Source of the DNA: Haplomitrium mnioides
Taxonomy: Eukaryota; Marchantiophyta; Haplomitriopsida; Calobryales
Direction: 5' to 3'
NCBI GenBank assembly: GCA_049999725.1
Contig: JBNGIS010008043.1
Location: 1 to 64,000, forward strand
DNA length: 64,000 nucleotides
In this document: positions 10,601-22,460 of the stretch, piece after piece
Layout: each line of letters starts with the position of its first letter
How positions within the stretch are numbered: position 1 is the first letter of the stretch
The notes under the pieces: generated by a model
Databases searched by the model: none
Seen by the model: only the letters and a program-made list of their open reading frames with translations
What the model was told of the DNA's origin: nothing
Program-made: the position numbers and the translations under genes

Positions 10601-12104
10601 GCTTCAACTCAACATCTTGTCAAAAGTTGCCATACACCCTACATGTTGGTCAAAAATGTTGGCCGTAGTCAAGGAAGATGAAGAGATAATTGCTGCACAA
10701 CAAAAGAAGTTGGTCAAACAGGTACGAGGTTTGATTTTCTTCCAAAATAAGGTATGGGTCTCTAATAATATTACGCTTCGCTCTGAAGTTTTGCATGAAG
10801 CACATGATTCTGCTATTGGTGGATATGTTGGAATTGAGAAGACATTGGACAATCTTCAACGTGTTTATTACTGGTCTAAGATGCACCAAGATGTGGAGGC
10901 ATATGTTCGGAGTTGTTTGGCTTGTCAACTAAACAAATCTACCAATCCTAAACGTGGAGGCTTATTACAACCACTTCCCATCCCCAATTGACGATAGGAA
11001 CATGTGAGTATGGACATTGTCTGTGAGTTACCATGTACTTCTATATGTTATGACGCTATTGTTGTTTTTGTAGACAAACTCAATAAAATGATCCATATTC
11101 GTCCAATGACCAAGTCAGTGATAGCCCTAAGTTAGCTCACATTTATTTGGAAGCAATGTACTCTCATCATGGTCTTTTTAAAGTCATTATTTCTGGTCGC
11201 GTGACTCAATTCACCAGCATGTTTTGGCGCACAATATTTGGTCTATTAAAAACCAAATTGGCTATATCTATTGCTTACCACCCTGAATCGGATGGTCAAA
11301 CTGAACAGGCCAATCGTACAATTGAAGACATGATGCGAGCATTTACCTTGGAAGAACAAACGGAATGGGATTGGCTACTACCTCTTGTAGAGTTTTCTTA
11401 CAATAACTCTATTAATAGCTCTACAAGAGCCACACCTTTCTTCTTGATATACGGTGAGCATCCAACCACAATCTCTAGTCTTCATTCGACATCATCGCCC
11501 ACCTCCAAGAGTCCAGCAGCTGATGATTTTCTTCATCGTCTACACCATGGCATTCGACGGGCCAAGGAAAACCTTGCAGTGGCTCGTAATCGACAAAAAC
11601 AATATGCGGATGCTCATCGTCGGGAGGTGACTTTTGCTGTAGGTGACCAAGTTTGGCTCTCCACTTCCAATCTTCCTTTGCTTCATTCTTGCAAGCTTAG
11701 CGCTCGTTTTATTGGCCTTTTTTCTATCTCTGCACGTATTGTTGAAGTGGCTTATCAGCTGCTTTTACCCTCTCACATGCAGATTCATCCAGTCTTTCAT
11801 GTCTATTTATTACGGGCTTTTGTTCCTCGTTCTTCTTCTTTTACAAGTACCCAAGAACCCTCTCCACCACCTGAACTTATTGATGGTCATGAAGAGTTTG
11901 AGGTGGAACAACTCTTGAAGAAACGTACACGACGTTGTGGTCGTCATGAGATTGTCGAATATTTGGTTCGTTGGAAAGGTTACCCACTTTATGAAGCTAC
12001 TTGAGAGCCCTTGGAGAATTTGGCTAACACATCTACGCTTGTTAAATCTTTTGAGACCTCTCTTCTTTGCAATGGGGACGTTGCCTCTTAAAATGGGAGA
12101 GGAT
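10601..12104 (+). pseudogene. B1 integrase with chromodomain
   Basis: Order: the HHCC zinc-binding domain (HEAHDSAIGGYVG... RSCLACQ, about 10795-10930), the core (MDIVCELP, then AYHPESDGQTEQANRTIEDM), the C-terminal GPF-type module (FIGLFSISARIVEVAYQLLL, MQIHPVFHVYLLRAF) and a chromodomain (EFEVEQLLKKRTRR ... YLVRWKGYPLYEAT, about 11900-12030). The core's second catalytic Asp is lost: SGRVTQF (about 11192-11212) stands where SDRDPRF is expected. The chromodomain stops at TGA 12002-12004 where the family has Trp (EATWEPLE), so its last part is read through. The chromodomain places B1 among chromoviruses, which use it to bind marked chromatin. Confidence 0.9.
12088..12104 (+). other. Polypurine tract of B1
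   Basis: TTAAAATGGGAGAGGAT lies directly before the 3' LTR start TGTAACAGTC. It would prime plus-strand DNA synthesis. Confidence 0.75.
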
Positions 12105-12705
12105 TGTAACAGTCACTAACTTTAGTAAGCAGCAACTAAAAAAATAGCAAAAACTATATCTAGAAAGCCATTACTAAGTTAGAGTTTTCAAAAATCAAGT
12201 GCTATTATAGAGAAAGTGACATGTGGCAAGAGGAGAGAAAGTCAACGAATTAAAGTGAGTGCTATTGACACGTAGCAAGAGGAGAGGAAGTCAACGAATT
12301 AAAGTGAAAGAAATGGCACTTTAGAAGAAGATAAGAACACGTGGCAAATGAAGGATTAAAGCAAATAGAAGGTTCTAAGATAAGGACAGATGGCAAAAGA
12401 AGAACTAAAGAGAAATTGAAGGTTCTAAAGATAAGAACACATGGCAGAAGGAGAATAAAAGTAAAGGGTGGTCCAATCAATGAGAGAGGAAAAAGGGTGG
12501 TCCAATTAGAAAAGGATTGAAAAAGAACCAATGGGATTTTGCCACCTATGTAAGCAAAGTGCTTTTCACTTAGTATATAAAGAAGGGAGAGGGCCTTGTT
12601 GGGCATCTCTTACCTTATGGGTTCTTGAAGTTCTATATCCGCTACTCTTATATGTGTTGTGTTTGTGCTAATTTTTGGTGTGTAATGTATGTGTGTAATG
12701 TTACA
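12105..12705 (+). repeat. 3' LTR of B1
   Basis: Same TGTAAC...GTTACA ends as the 5' LTR. It keeps the TATA box (12574-12581) and the repeated ACGTGGCA blocks but lacks the short GCGGAAGCCGCTAGG segment present near 6935-6955. Confidence 0.95.
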
Positions 12706-12710
12706 CCAAA

Positions 12711-14300
12711 CTCATAGGCGTCAAAGACTATTCACTATAAGGAAGAAAATAGTGGTCTTAGTTGAGGCATTGATAGAGTTGTTGTAGGTAAACTCTACCA
12801 ATTGTAATAAAAAAATCTCACTCTTCTTTTTACTCAAGTGTGAGGACACACAACAATCTTCAGTAGTGCAATTTGTATGCTCAATTTGACCATTTGATTC
12901 AGGATGATATGTTGTATACATGGCTAATTTAGTCTTGAATTATAAAAAGAGGCCCTTCCAAAACATATTAATGAACTCAATACCTCAATCCAAAATGAAC
13001 GTGAAAGAGAGCCTATGCTAAGAACCAACTGCCTCCAAGTATAGTTGTACCAACTCATGAGCTATTACTATCTTGGTGGTGGCTTGGATGTGGATCATCT
13101 TGTTTAGCTTGTCAACAAAAGCCACCATAGAGTCATTCTTTGTGCAAGTCGTAGGGAGCTCACATATCAAATTCAAGCTCACATATTCCCATCGTCGATT
13201 GGGAATAAGAAGAGATTGTAAAAGCTACTCATGTTTTTGATTACTTGTCTTATTCTACTAACATATGAGACAACTTTGTACGTACACCTCTACATCCTTA
13301 ACCATTGTTGGCTAAGAGTAGGATCGTTGTAGTAACTCAAGTGTTTTTACTATGCTTATAGGGCCAGCCACATCCCTATCATAGACCTTTTAAAGCACAA
13401 TGGTGCAAAGTGATGCGCCTTGAAGTACATAAAGTCTTCCATTCTTGAAGAGTATGCCTCAAACCTCATAAAAACCCTCATTGCTCCTAACGACTCAAAT
13501 CTCTAAATCATGTTGAGAGGCTTTCACAAGATGTTACCACCACTCACATTGAATTGAAAACATTGAAACTTGATTAGCCTAAGGAATACGTGACAGATGA
13601 TATGTTAATTGATTTTTAACTTCCTTATATACAATCTTTATGTGATTGGTCTCTACAATAAACTCTTTGGAGTTCTTCCAATGTTTGGTGGTAATTACCA
13701 TTGCCATTCCTTCTCGCACCATTGCATGATAGTTCTACTCTACAAGTTGGAGCTTCTTTGAGAAGAAAACAACATGATGCCATCCATCCTTACATTCTTG
13801 GAGGAAAACTCTACCAATTGCAAGCTCTAAGTCATCCACCACAATCTTGACATGCTTGGTTGGATCATACTACTTGAGGATGGGTGCATGAAGCAATGTA
13901 TTCTTCAAGGTTAGAAATACTAACTCCTCTTGACATCCTTATTTCCAATGAACATTTTTCCCAAATAACTCAATCAATGCATGTGCGATGCATGCAAAGT
14001 CTTGCACACATTGTTGATAGAAACCTGTCAAACCTTAAAACTCATGTAATTGTGTAATATCCTTTGGAGTTATTCACCATTCAATTGCATCAACTTTATC
14101 TTGATCACTTGTATCCTTTGAGTACTAACACGATGGCCAAGATAATCTATCTTTGATCTTCAAAATTCACATTTGGAAGGTTTTGCATGTTATTCATTGT
14201 CTTATAAAGCATGCAATACTTGCTACAAGTGCTTTTGATACTTAGCAAAACTTCAAGTATAAATCAACATATCATTAAGAAAGACAATGACAAACATCCC
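12711..14300 (-). pseudogene. A' integrase core, RNase H and RT (right of B1 insertion)
   Basis: Minus-strand fragments continue A': integrase core at 12721-12921 (TTYHPESNGQIEHTNCTTED, then LVEFTYNNSINASTKTT), damaged integrase N-terminus and RNase H through 13000-14000, and the RT palm at about 14100-14290 (FVIVFLNDMLIYT, KIDYLGHRVSTQRIQV). The FLND variant replaces the first Asp of FLDD. The element stops abruptly near 14300 against the GC-rich gag of element C, so its 5' half is missing from this site. Confidence 0.75.
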
Positions 14301-14789
14301 TTTGGATGATGTAGGACACGCAATTGCTGGGTGGGGGTTGGGCTGCAGGGTCTTGCTTGGCTGGCTCAGCGCTATTTCTGCGATTGACCTCCCGCAGGGT
14401 CTTCTCCGCCGCTTGATATGCTTCGGCCGCCTCCAAGGCTTCCAGCTGCTTTTTGACCTCCTCCTTCTGCCTTGGGTAGAATAATTTCGGGTGCTCCCTC
14501 TTGTAATCTGAGTCCTCCTAAATGGGGAGCACATCTGCAGCCCTCTCCTTCCTCCAAGCCTGCTTGGTCTTTCCTTTTTCCTTTGTCCTGACTGCAGCCC
14601 TGGTGGCCACTCTGTAGTAGTCCTCCTCCACCAGGGTCTCCACTTCTGGAAACTCTGCCCCACGCTCCTATGAGGTGGTCACCAGGTTGACTGCCACCGG
14701 TGGAGGTGCTTGCTGGGTCGAGTTGGGAGGCAGCTCTTGCCTTCTGGCATGGGGGCAATTGTTGTCCAGATGCCCTTCCCTTTTGCAGC
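14300..14789 (-). pseudogene. Element C gag, distal part
   Basis: GC-rich minus-strand frame that starts inside a zinc knuckle: after the solo LTR it reads SCKREGHLDNNCPHARRQ, giving the Cys, His and Cys of a CCHC motif (14755-14789). It continues as a charged, proline- and glutamate-rich tail (EFPEVETLVEEDYYRVATRA, QKEEVKKQLEALEAAEA) with only two stops. It joins the gag part at 15271-16740 once the LTR is ignored. The downstream protease-pol part of C is absent. Confidence 0.75.
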
Positions 14790-15270
14790 TGTAACACTAC
14801 ACATATACACACAAGTTAGCACAAACACATACGAGAGAAGCGCACAAAGACTTCAAAAACCCCCAAGGTAAGAGATGCCAAACAAGGCACTCTCCCTTCT
14901 TTATATACTTCATAGAAAGGTCCTTGCTTACATAGGTGGAGGAACCTTATTGGTTCCTTTTCTATCCTCTTCTCATTGGACCCCTCTTCTTTTTCTCGCT
15001 CTGATTGGACCACTCTTTACTTTAATTCTGCTTTTGCCACGTGTCCTTATCTTTATAACCTNNNNNNNNNNTCTGCTTGCCACGTGTCCTTATCTAGACT
15101 CCCTCTTTCACTTTAATTTGTTGACTTTTTCTCCTCTTGCCACGTGTCCCACTCTCTATAATAGCAATCTCTTTTTGCTACTCTAACTTAGTAATGTCTT
15201 TCTAGACATAGTTGACATTATATCTTACGTTATTTGTAGCCATAACTTACTAAAGTTAGTGATCATTACA
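14790..15270 (-). repeat. Solo LTR of the B family
   Basis: Minus strand: TGTAATGATCACTAACTTTAGTAAG ... GTGTAGTGTTACA, the same ends and body as the B1 LTRs, including three GCCACGTGTCC boxes and a TATA box near 14900-14907. It is flanked by GCAGC (14785-14789) and GTAGC (15271-15275), a 5-bp target duplication with one mismatch. It has no internal element, so it arose by LTR-LTR recombination. Contains a 10-base assembly gap at 15062-15071. Confidence 0.9.
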
Positions 15271-16740
15271 GTAGCCGATACACAACGATGGTGGCACGCC
15301 ATACCCTTGCTTCCTGAGCTCAAGACAATTTGGGGAAATGTGGCATGGCTGCCCATAGTTCCAGCACACCATTACCCTAGTCCGGTTTGGCCTAACCCTT
15401 GACCATTTTGGCCGCACGTGTCCCCAAGCCGCCGATTGATCGGGCACCGTATTGACAGGTCGACCCGCCATTGGTCGAGGTTGGCTAAACACCTAGTACA
15501 CAAGTTCGGGTGGTTCCTCCTGCACATATTCCACCTCCTCATGATACCACTTAAGGGGGTCCTCCCTCACATAATGAATGGGCGTCCCATCCAAGGGGCA
15601 TTCTTGGGGGGGAGTGCCCATAGGTGCGGCACTTCACGCATGAGACATGTGCCCTCCGTGTCAACACTTTCTTGCCTTCGGACTTCAGGCCTGCAAAATG
15701 GATCGATATAGCTTCCAGTTTTACATTGATCTCTTCCATGGGATCTTTCACCCCCCTCCTCTTGCTGGTCTCCCCGCCAGCTCCTCTATCATGGGACCGG
15801 TGGGCCTTTTTCTCCTTGCCCTCCTTGTGCAGGTCATGTTTCTTGGCCCTCTTCTCTTTGACCTCTTTTTTCTTTTTGCTTTCCTTTTTCTTCCGCATCT
15901 TGTGGGATCTCTTATTCTCTGAGCTCTCGGGGCTGCTCTCACTCTCTAATTTAGACTATGAAGAGGAGCTATCTTCCTGACTATAGCTCTCTAAAGAACT
16001 ATCAGAATCATTCCTTCTCTTTGGCTTTCTTTTGGAGCTTGCCACTTCAGCTTTGATATAAGATTGGGCTTCCTCCACTGCTTGCTCCAAGCATGTAGGC
16101 TTGGACCTCCTCACCCAGGCCCCTAGACTTCTGGATAGGGCTGAAATAAACCAAGAGGTCAGCATCCCATCCGATGCAAGGGGTTAATCTTTCTGACCAT
16201 CCTCTGGAACCGCTCAAGAAACTTCCTTACAGATTCGTGCTTCTTCATCTCCATTTGCCCTATCTTGATCAAGGCCTCGAACTCCCCTCCTATCTTTCTA
16301 AACTCCTCCAAGAAGGCTGCTTTGAAAGTGTCCCAAATTCTTTTGGTGGCCTTTGATAGTGTTTGGTACCAATGGCCAGCCTCCCCTTTTAACACCCCGA
16401 AGAGAATGGCCTTCTTAATGAGGTTCTCCCCATTTGCGTAGGTTGTACCATCAAATTCATCCAACCACTCATCTGGGTACTCCTTTGTAGATCCTCTGAA
16501 CATCTTGTATCTAAATCGGCACCTGTGTGTTACATGCCTCATATTGACCATTGGGGTTGCAGTTGGTATGGAACCAAAAGCTTTGACTGCCATTTCTAAG
16601 TTTCTCCTACTTCTGAGTGAGATCCCTTCTTTATCCAACCCGGACAACCTCCTTGGTCGGTCTTCTTCCACTTCTCGTGCTAGGCTACTCCAAGAATTTC
16701 AGACTCTTTTCCCTTACTCCACTGTTTCACTCCACAAATA
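15271..16740 (-). pseudogene. gag: Element C gag, proximal part
   Basis: Gag of an element unrelated in sequence to A, B and E. The frame at 16159-16671 contains a clear retrotransposon gag domain: FRGSTKEYPDEWLDEFDGTT, then LKGEAGHWYQTLS, FLEEFRKIGGEFEAL and VRKFLERFQRMVRKI. After a frameshift near 16165 come a Ser/acid stretch and a very basic Lys/Arg stretch (about 15790-15950). Zinc-knuckle remnants follow: CVKCRTYGH (15614-15640, last Cys lost) and CWNYGQPCHISPNC (15325-15366, second Cys changed to Tyr). A third knuckle is split by the solo LTR. Two or three knuckles in one gag differ from the single knuckle of B1. Confidence 0.8.
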
Positions 16741-16803
16741 ACTGCAAGGTTACTATTCCAGAATTCTTTCGTCCTACCGTGATCGCCAAAAAAATGTATG
16801 TCA

Positions 16804-16821
16804 GCCCCATGGTGGGAGCCA
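16804..16821 (-). other. Possible primer-binding site of element C
   Basis: Minus strand TGGCTCCCACCATGGGGC, resembling the TGGCGCCCA..GTGGGGC-type sites after 5' LTRs of some plant gypsy elements, and located just upstream of the gag. No second LTR is available to confirm the boundary. Confidence 0.4.
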
Positions 16822-16836
16822 TAACTCTTTTTTGAC

Positions 16837-19800
16837 AGAGTTACCCCCACTTAAAGGTTGACTTAGTGTTTTAGAACCTTTTATGAGAGGGGCTTTGCAC
16901 CGAATGGACCCCAACTCCTTCTTACCAACTCTAGAGTGTTTGCACAACACTCAACAACACCTAAGCACACACCTCCAATGCCCACAGATGCTGGTCACAC
17001 CCCTTCTTCAGTTGAGCCTTAACCTCGAAAGGTGCCACTTGGAAGACAGGGGTAGATAGAACAAAGCATCTGATTTTTGGCTGCAATAACCTCCTGGTGG
17101 GTCCTCTCTTGGGAGCCTTGCGGGGTTCTTGCGTGTCTCACAACCCTGGCCACTAGCCAATAGTTGCTTCAGCAGCCCACTTGCTCATTCACATTCATTT
17201 CTCAAGGCATATACTGGTAGGTTGTAATGCTGCTGAATCTCTTTGGAATATAAGTCAAGGGTCCAGAACTGGACCCAAACACCTTGTGTACAAAAAGAGG
17301 ACATGTCCCAGCATCCAACTATCACAAGACAATGTTGTTAGTCATGACTTCCCCTGTCCAAAGTGTCATCAGGATTTGACAAATGGAATGCAGACTTCTA
17401 ATGACTAAGAATTCCACAAAACTACAAACAGAACAGAAATCTAACTAGACACACATAAACATGGAGACACATATACTACCACGCTGTCTTGTCAACATTA
17501 CAATCCTTTCCACCTTGCAAGAACCGATCTTTTCTCTCCAAATTTCCTTCAACTTCCTCCAACAACTTCAGTCTTCCTCTTCACCCACGCACTTTCATCA
17601 AGATAGTTTTTCAACTTCCCTCACGAGAAGCCATGAATTTACTTCCTCAGGCTCGGAATAGGATTTCTTTAACTTCCACCTCTAGAAGACAGTCCCCTCG
17701 ACTGCTGACCACCCACTCCACCTTGAGCTTCAAATGGATCTTCTATGCAGTACGCAGGCACTAACACAGCCACTCCTCTCTTGACTCCACTTGAGAATTA
17801 CGACCAGAAACACCCCCAAGCGCTCCTAGGATTGATGCTCCTGCACAGATGATGCTGAGATGACCCCAAGATCCCCCCTTGGTAGCCTCTCACGAATTGA
17901 AGACCGAAAAAATTCCCCCTCAAATTCAAGTGGCGATCCACCTCCAAATGTTGGTCCACCCGCGCAATGAGTCCACCTGGATTGCCTGAGACCCTAGAGC
18001 TCTACACTCAACAATTCTCAGCGCCACCTCTACCCCCGCTGATCCCCCTGTATGAGTCCACTCCCTCACTCGATTCTTGGCTGGAATTCTCTCCTCTCTC
18101 CCTCGCTGCTGCCTCCTCTTTGAGTTTGCTCTCACAACTCAATTTTACATAAACAACAACCACCTCCCCTTGGCAGCAATCCCAGCTATACTCCCCCTAC
18201 AAGCACGTGTCCCCTCCAACGAATTCTTGATTAAGATCGACCCGCTCCTCTTCGCTAGACTTTGGCAGTTTTTCTCGTTGACAACCGATTCTTGACAAGA
18301 TGATACCTGGCAAACACCCCGCGTTTAACGGTCATCTTGTTGAAGCATTCAAGATCGAGGGAGGAAGATTTTCAGAGAACTCTTGGCTGAACCCTGCTTT
18401 CGATTCGTAGTGCTCTTCTTTGCAAAATTTCGATCATGATCGCCTTGCCGCTGGACGCATCAGCAATCTCGTAGCAATCTTGAGTCGATTCCTTTGAAGC
18501 ATCTTGTTGGGCGTAGATCCAAAGTTTGGTTGGAGATGTTTTTCCCGCAGAGAAATTCGAAGAAATTCATTTGGAATTGGATTCACATGGATTACCCAAC
18601 GTATCCCGCGGGCTGCTTCTCAATCGTCATCGATTCTCCTCACTGCTGCCCCCGCGATCGCCCGCAGACCCCTTGCAAGCTGCCATGCTTCTGCAAGCGC
18701 TCGCGTACCCTTGCAAGTCGTCACGTATCCGCAAACCTCTTCGGAACCTTGCAGTTGCTCTTTGGAACCTCGTCATCGCCCTTTGGAACCTCGTCGTCAC
18801 TCTTCGAAACTCCACAAGTCGCCACGTGTCCGCAAACCACCTCAGAACCCCGCCGTTGCTCTTCAAACCCTCGTCGTGGCCCTTCAGAACCTTGCCGTCG
18901 CCTTCGAAACCCCACAAGTTGCCACGTGTCTTACCTGCCACGTCATCCATAGCCGCGCGGTTCGACGCCGCCCCGCAAAGGAGTAGGCGGACCAACACCT
19001 TGACCGGATTCCGCGGTTGACCCGCGCTGACCCGGAGGATCCCTTGGACCACCTCTAATCGCCACGTCATCTGCCACTACACCGTCCAACGCCGCCTCGC
19101 AAAGGGGTAGGCAGACCGACGCCTTAATCGGATTCCGAAGTTGACCCGCGCTGACTCCTTTTCCGTGTATGCCACGTCATTCGCAAAATAGTTCCCTCGC
19201 CGAGGAAGAACGGTACCTGTTGTTGCCGTTTCGGCACTTGTTTGCAATAAGAACTGAGACTCCCTTCGCTTAAATTTTCCCTCCGCTCGATATAAGAACT
19301 ATGGCGAGCTCCCCTCTAATCCCTTTCGAACTTTCAGCGTCACCTCGTTGAACTTTCATCCTCGCTAATGCTGGAATTGTGATAGGTCACCTTTTTAGCT
19401 ACTGGTCTCTTGCTTCTTCTTCTGGTCGAATCGTCATTCATTGCCTTTTCGCTACTCTTGGTCTTGTTCTGGCCGGATCATCGATGGATTGCCCTTTCGG
19501 CTGCTCGTTGCTTGCTTCCTCCTATGTCCGAAACTTTGCTTAATCACTTTTTCGGCCCCATTGGATCTTGTGCTGGTTAGATCCGTGATTTATCCCCTTT
19601 TCGCCATTCCTTGATCTTGTTCTAGCCGAATCGTCGATGGATCACCCTTTCAGCTACTCGTTGCTTGCTTCTTCTTCTTGCCAGAACTTTGTTTGATCAC
19701 TTTTTCGGCATTCCTGGAGCTTGGTCTACCCGGACCTTCAATATATCGTCGTTCCAAAGCCCCTTTGTTATAAGAACCATGCGTCCATAGACTCTTGTCG

Positions 19801-21060
19801 AACTTTCAGATCTTACTCTGTCAAACTTTCCCCATTCGCTTTACTAGATCAGCGATAGATCATCTTTTCGTCTTCCTAGCTCTTTGTCTGGCCGGGCCCA
19901 TGATAGATTGCCGTTTCGCATCTCTACCTTTGGTCCCCAGTTAGGTTTCTCGTCGGATCCCCGTTAAGTGGGCTCCCCACGTAGGGTGGCTGATTGAAAC
20001 CCATTTAACTGGGGTTGTTCACTTAGAGAGGCTGATCGGAACCCATTTAACTGGGCCTCCCCAAATTTCCGCTAAGGGTCTATGGACTCCCTCGGATTGC
20101 CGTGTGTTCCTAAATCCAGTGAAGTGCGGTAGGGCTGCCACATTTCTGCAAACCTCTTCGGACTCCTTCAAAAACCAAAATTGTGATGAAACGTTGCTTT
20201 GCCCTTCCCGCTTAGCCTGGCAGTTGCTTTAAGCAATTTTCTATGCCGCAGAAATGGTGACAAGTGACCTCTTTGTCAGTTGCCGCTTCGCTTATCCCTG
20301 TTTCGCTATTACTTCGGACTCGTCGGACGCCCTTTAGCGGATCCTTGTTAAGCGGTCCCTCCACGTCATAAGACGTATCAGAACCCGCTTAACCGGATTC
20401 CCCACTTAGGGTGGCGCGGTCCCGTCAAACCCTTCGGACCCTCAAGAGTTGCCACGTCGTCCGACGGATTCCGTGAAGTGCGCAAGGGCCGCTACATTTC
20501 CGCAGCTCCCCTCGGACTCCTCGGGTCTCTTCCTTTGTGTTGATTCTTCACCTCGATCGCCCTCCTATGGTCTGATTGTATCATCTGGCTTCCGATTATG
20601 ATGGGCTTCCTTCCCTTCTTGTCTGACCAACTTATTGCGGGGCCTCATCTTTTGAATGGATCCCACTGCCTCCTCTTTACATGTCTCCACCTGCCGCATG
20701 CTCTTTGTTCGTTGTTTGTTGCCGCTGAGCAAGTCTTCACAATGTTGCGACCTCCGATCTAGTCGTGTGATGGCCATCTGCACTCATCTAACTATTCTCC
20801 ACCTCGCCTTCATCTCCCGTAACTCTTCCCGTGCATTCCTCCTCGATTGTTGTTGGCTCTTTTCTCCATGAATCCCTCCATGATTGTGGTTGGCTCCCTT
20901 GATCTCTACCCTCCTCTCCTTGAATCCTTCTGCTGCTCTATCCTTCTGATCTCCCTCTCACCTTTCCTTGAATTCCTCTTGCTCACCCTTGTCAGCCCTG
21001 CCTCTGCCCTGAATTGTTTCCAGTTCCTTTGATCATCTTGCTAACCTTCTTATCTGACTC
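16837..21060. other. GC-rich gene-free region, probable LTR/leader of element C
   Basis: Base composition is clearly higher in G+C than the AT-rich flanks, with CpG-rich stretches. No frame shows a recognisable protein; overlapping open frames at 18490-19070 on both strands are by-products of composition. The region holds degenerate direct repeats: about 102 bp apart at 18718 and 18820 (CACGT.TCCGCAAACC), 124 bp apart at 18971 and 19095 (CCGC..CGCAAAGG.GTAGGC), 153 bp apart at 19481 and 19634 (TCGATGGAT..CCCTTTC) and about 360 bp apart at 20110 and 20470 (GTGAAGTGCG). Its position upstream of the C gag suggests a very long LTR or leader, but no partner copy exists in the window to prove it. 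Confidence 0.4.
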
Positions 21061-21399
21061 CTATGGATTTCACATGGCTCTCCCTTGCATTGTAGGATTC
21101 AAGATATTCACAACGGAAAGCAGAAAAGAAAGGAAGAGAAGGGAAAAGAGAGAGAGGAGAAAGGTGCAGGATTGGCATAACAACTATAAACAATAAAATA
21201 CAAATGGATACAAATGATTGATGCAAACTTGAAAGAATTTACAAGGCTAGAAGCTCAGTAGTCGCAAAAAAAAAAAAAATGCAAACACACTCGACCGAAA
21301 GTCACTCCAATTGCTGAATGTTCTGAATATAGGAAACAAAACATCAAGATATACACTAATAAGTCTTGATGCAGAGATCATTTATGGAGGAATCACCAC
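21061..21399. other. No recognisable feature
   Basis: Transition from the GC-rich block to copia element G. Contains a 14-A run near 21267. No gene seen. Confidence 0.4.
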
Positions 21400-22460
21400 T
21401 TCAAGGGAGAATGTTGCCATCATAGTAACCTCAAAAGAATCAAACTTACAGTTATAACACATAAGGCTAGGCTAACAACACCACTAGCCAATGCCCAAGA
21501 AATCAAACACTGCAACAAAGCACATGCTAGATATGATCCACTCTTATGTATGTAGACACTCGTAGAGTCACCTCTACTAGAGGAGCTAGGTACTTTATAA
21601 CATTTACAGATGACAAAAGTAGGAACCAATCATGTATGTCATTTAGACCAAGGATAAAATCCTTGGGAATTAATGTCAACCAAACAACCAATAAGCTCCA
21701 CACTTCAATGAAGATGTTGAAAACACATGGAGAAGTTGAACACACAAACAAGGGTATCAAAAGATACTTGAAGAAGGAAGGAATCAAAAGCTAGATGACA
21801 GCTAGAAACAAGCACAGTACAGAATGGTGCGGTTAATCAACTGAACATAAAGTTGGTTGAAAAGGCTAGATGCATGTTGTGTGAGGCTGGCCTTATTGAA
21901 AGGCATTGAATTGAAACCATAACCACATCCAAATATCTGCACAATATTGGCTATTCATCAACCTCCAAGGGAAGAAATTGCCAAGAGAAAGCATGGAAAG
22001 GTGAGAGACCTGAAAACTCACACCTAAGGTTTTTTGAATGAGATGGATATGCACTGATGCTTGAGGGTTTAAGGAGAAGGTTGGAAAACAAGTTTGACAT
22101 TAGCACCTTTTCAGGATATTGGCTTAGAGTCAAAAGGTACTGCCCTCCAAACCACAAGTCAGAGAAGATCATATGTAGTAAGGAAAATCATCTAAAGTAG
22201 AGATGTTATTTTCAAAGAGACCAAAACCTGATTCCAAAATGGAAGTTGAGTAATCAAATGATAAACAACCCACATCAAACATCAAAAGATGAGTACAAGG
22301 TATAGGTCCAAGCAAGAGGTTATCATAACTAGTGGACAGAGAGATCCAAAAAGATAGGCACATGGATTATCTTAACAAGTGGGAGGATGGAAAAAAAAAT
22401 ATGATGCAGAATCTAATGGGCTTAGAAGATCAAGCACAATTCAAAGACAATCAGAATTCA
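21400..22460 (+). pseudogene. Copia element G, integrase remnant
   Basis: The forward frame at 21546-21794 reads RGARYFITFTDDKSR, the usual start of a Ty1/copia integrase core, then VEHTNKGIKRYLKKEGIKS (the 'ERxNRTL' region). Further on, in broken frames, come a NEMDMH-type surface motif and SRDVIFKET (about 22185-22220), which marks the end of copia integrase ('IISRDVIFDE'). Many stops. It would precede RT in a copia polyprotein, and RT is found at 25000-26290 in the same orientation. Confidence 0.7.

Larger units (their letters stand above)
6447..12705 (+). mobile_element. Ty3/gypsy chromovirus B1, nearly complete
   Basis: Element of 6259 bp with two LTRs (6447-7067, 12105-12705), a tRNA-iMet-type primer site, gag, protease, RT, RNase H, integrase with chromodomain, a polypurine tract, and a perfect 5-bp target duplication (CCAAA at 6442-6446 and 12706-12710). 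By eye the LTRs are around 90-95 percent identical apart from an indel of about 20 bp near 6930-6955, so it is the best preserved retroelement here. It is not autonomous: stops interrupt gag and pol, and catalytic residues are lost in RT and integrase. It lies in the opposite orientation inside A'. Confidence 0.95.

Noticed and set aside
15624-15980. Forward Leu/Phe/Ser-rich frames
   Set aside because: They are the antisense of the Lys/Arg-rich stretch of the C gag.
18490-19070. Overlapping open frames of 145-165 codons on both strands
   Set aside because: They overlap in several frames at once within GC-rich repeat DNA, have Arg/Pro/Ser-biased composition and no recognisable motif.
20565-20783. 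Reverse frame starting MQMAITRLDRRSQHCED
   Set aside because: It looks slightly like a gag coiled coil, but it is 72 codons, isolated, and inside the repeat-rich GC block; not enough to call a gene.
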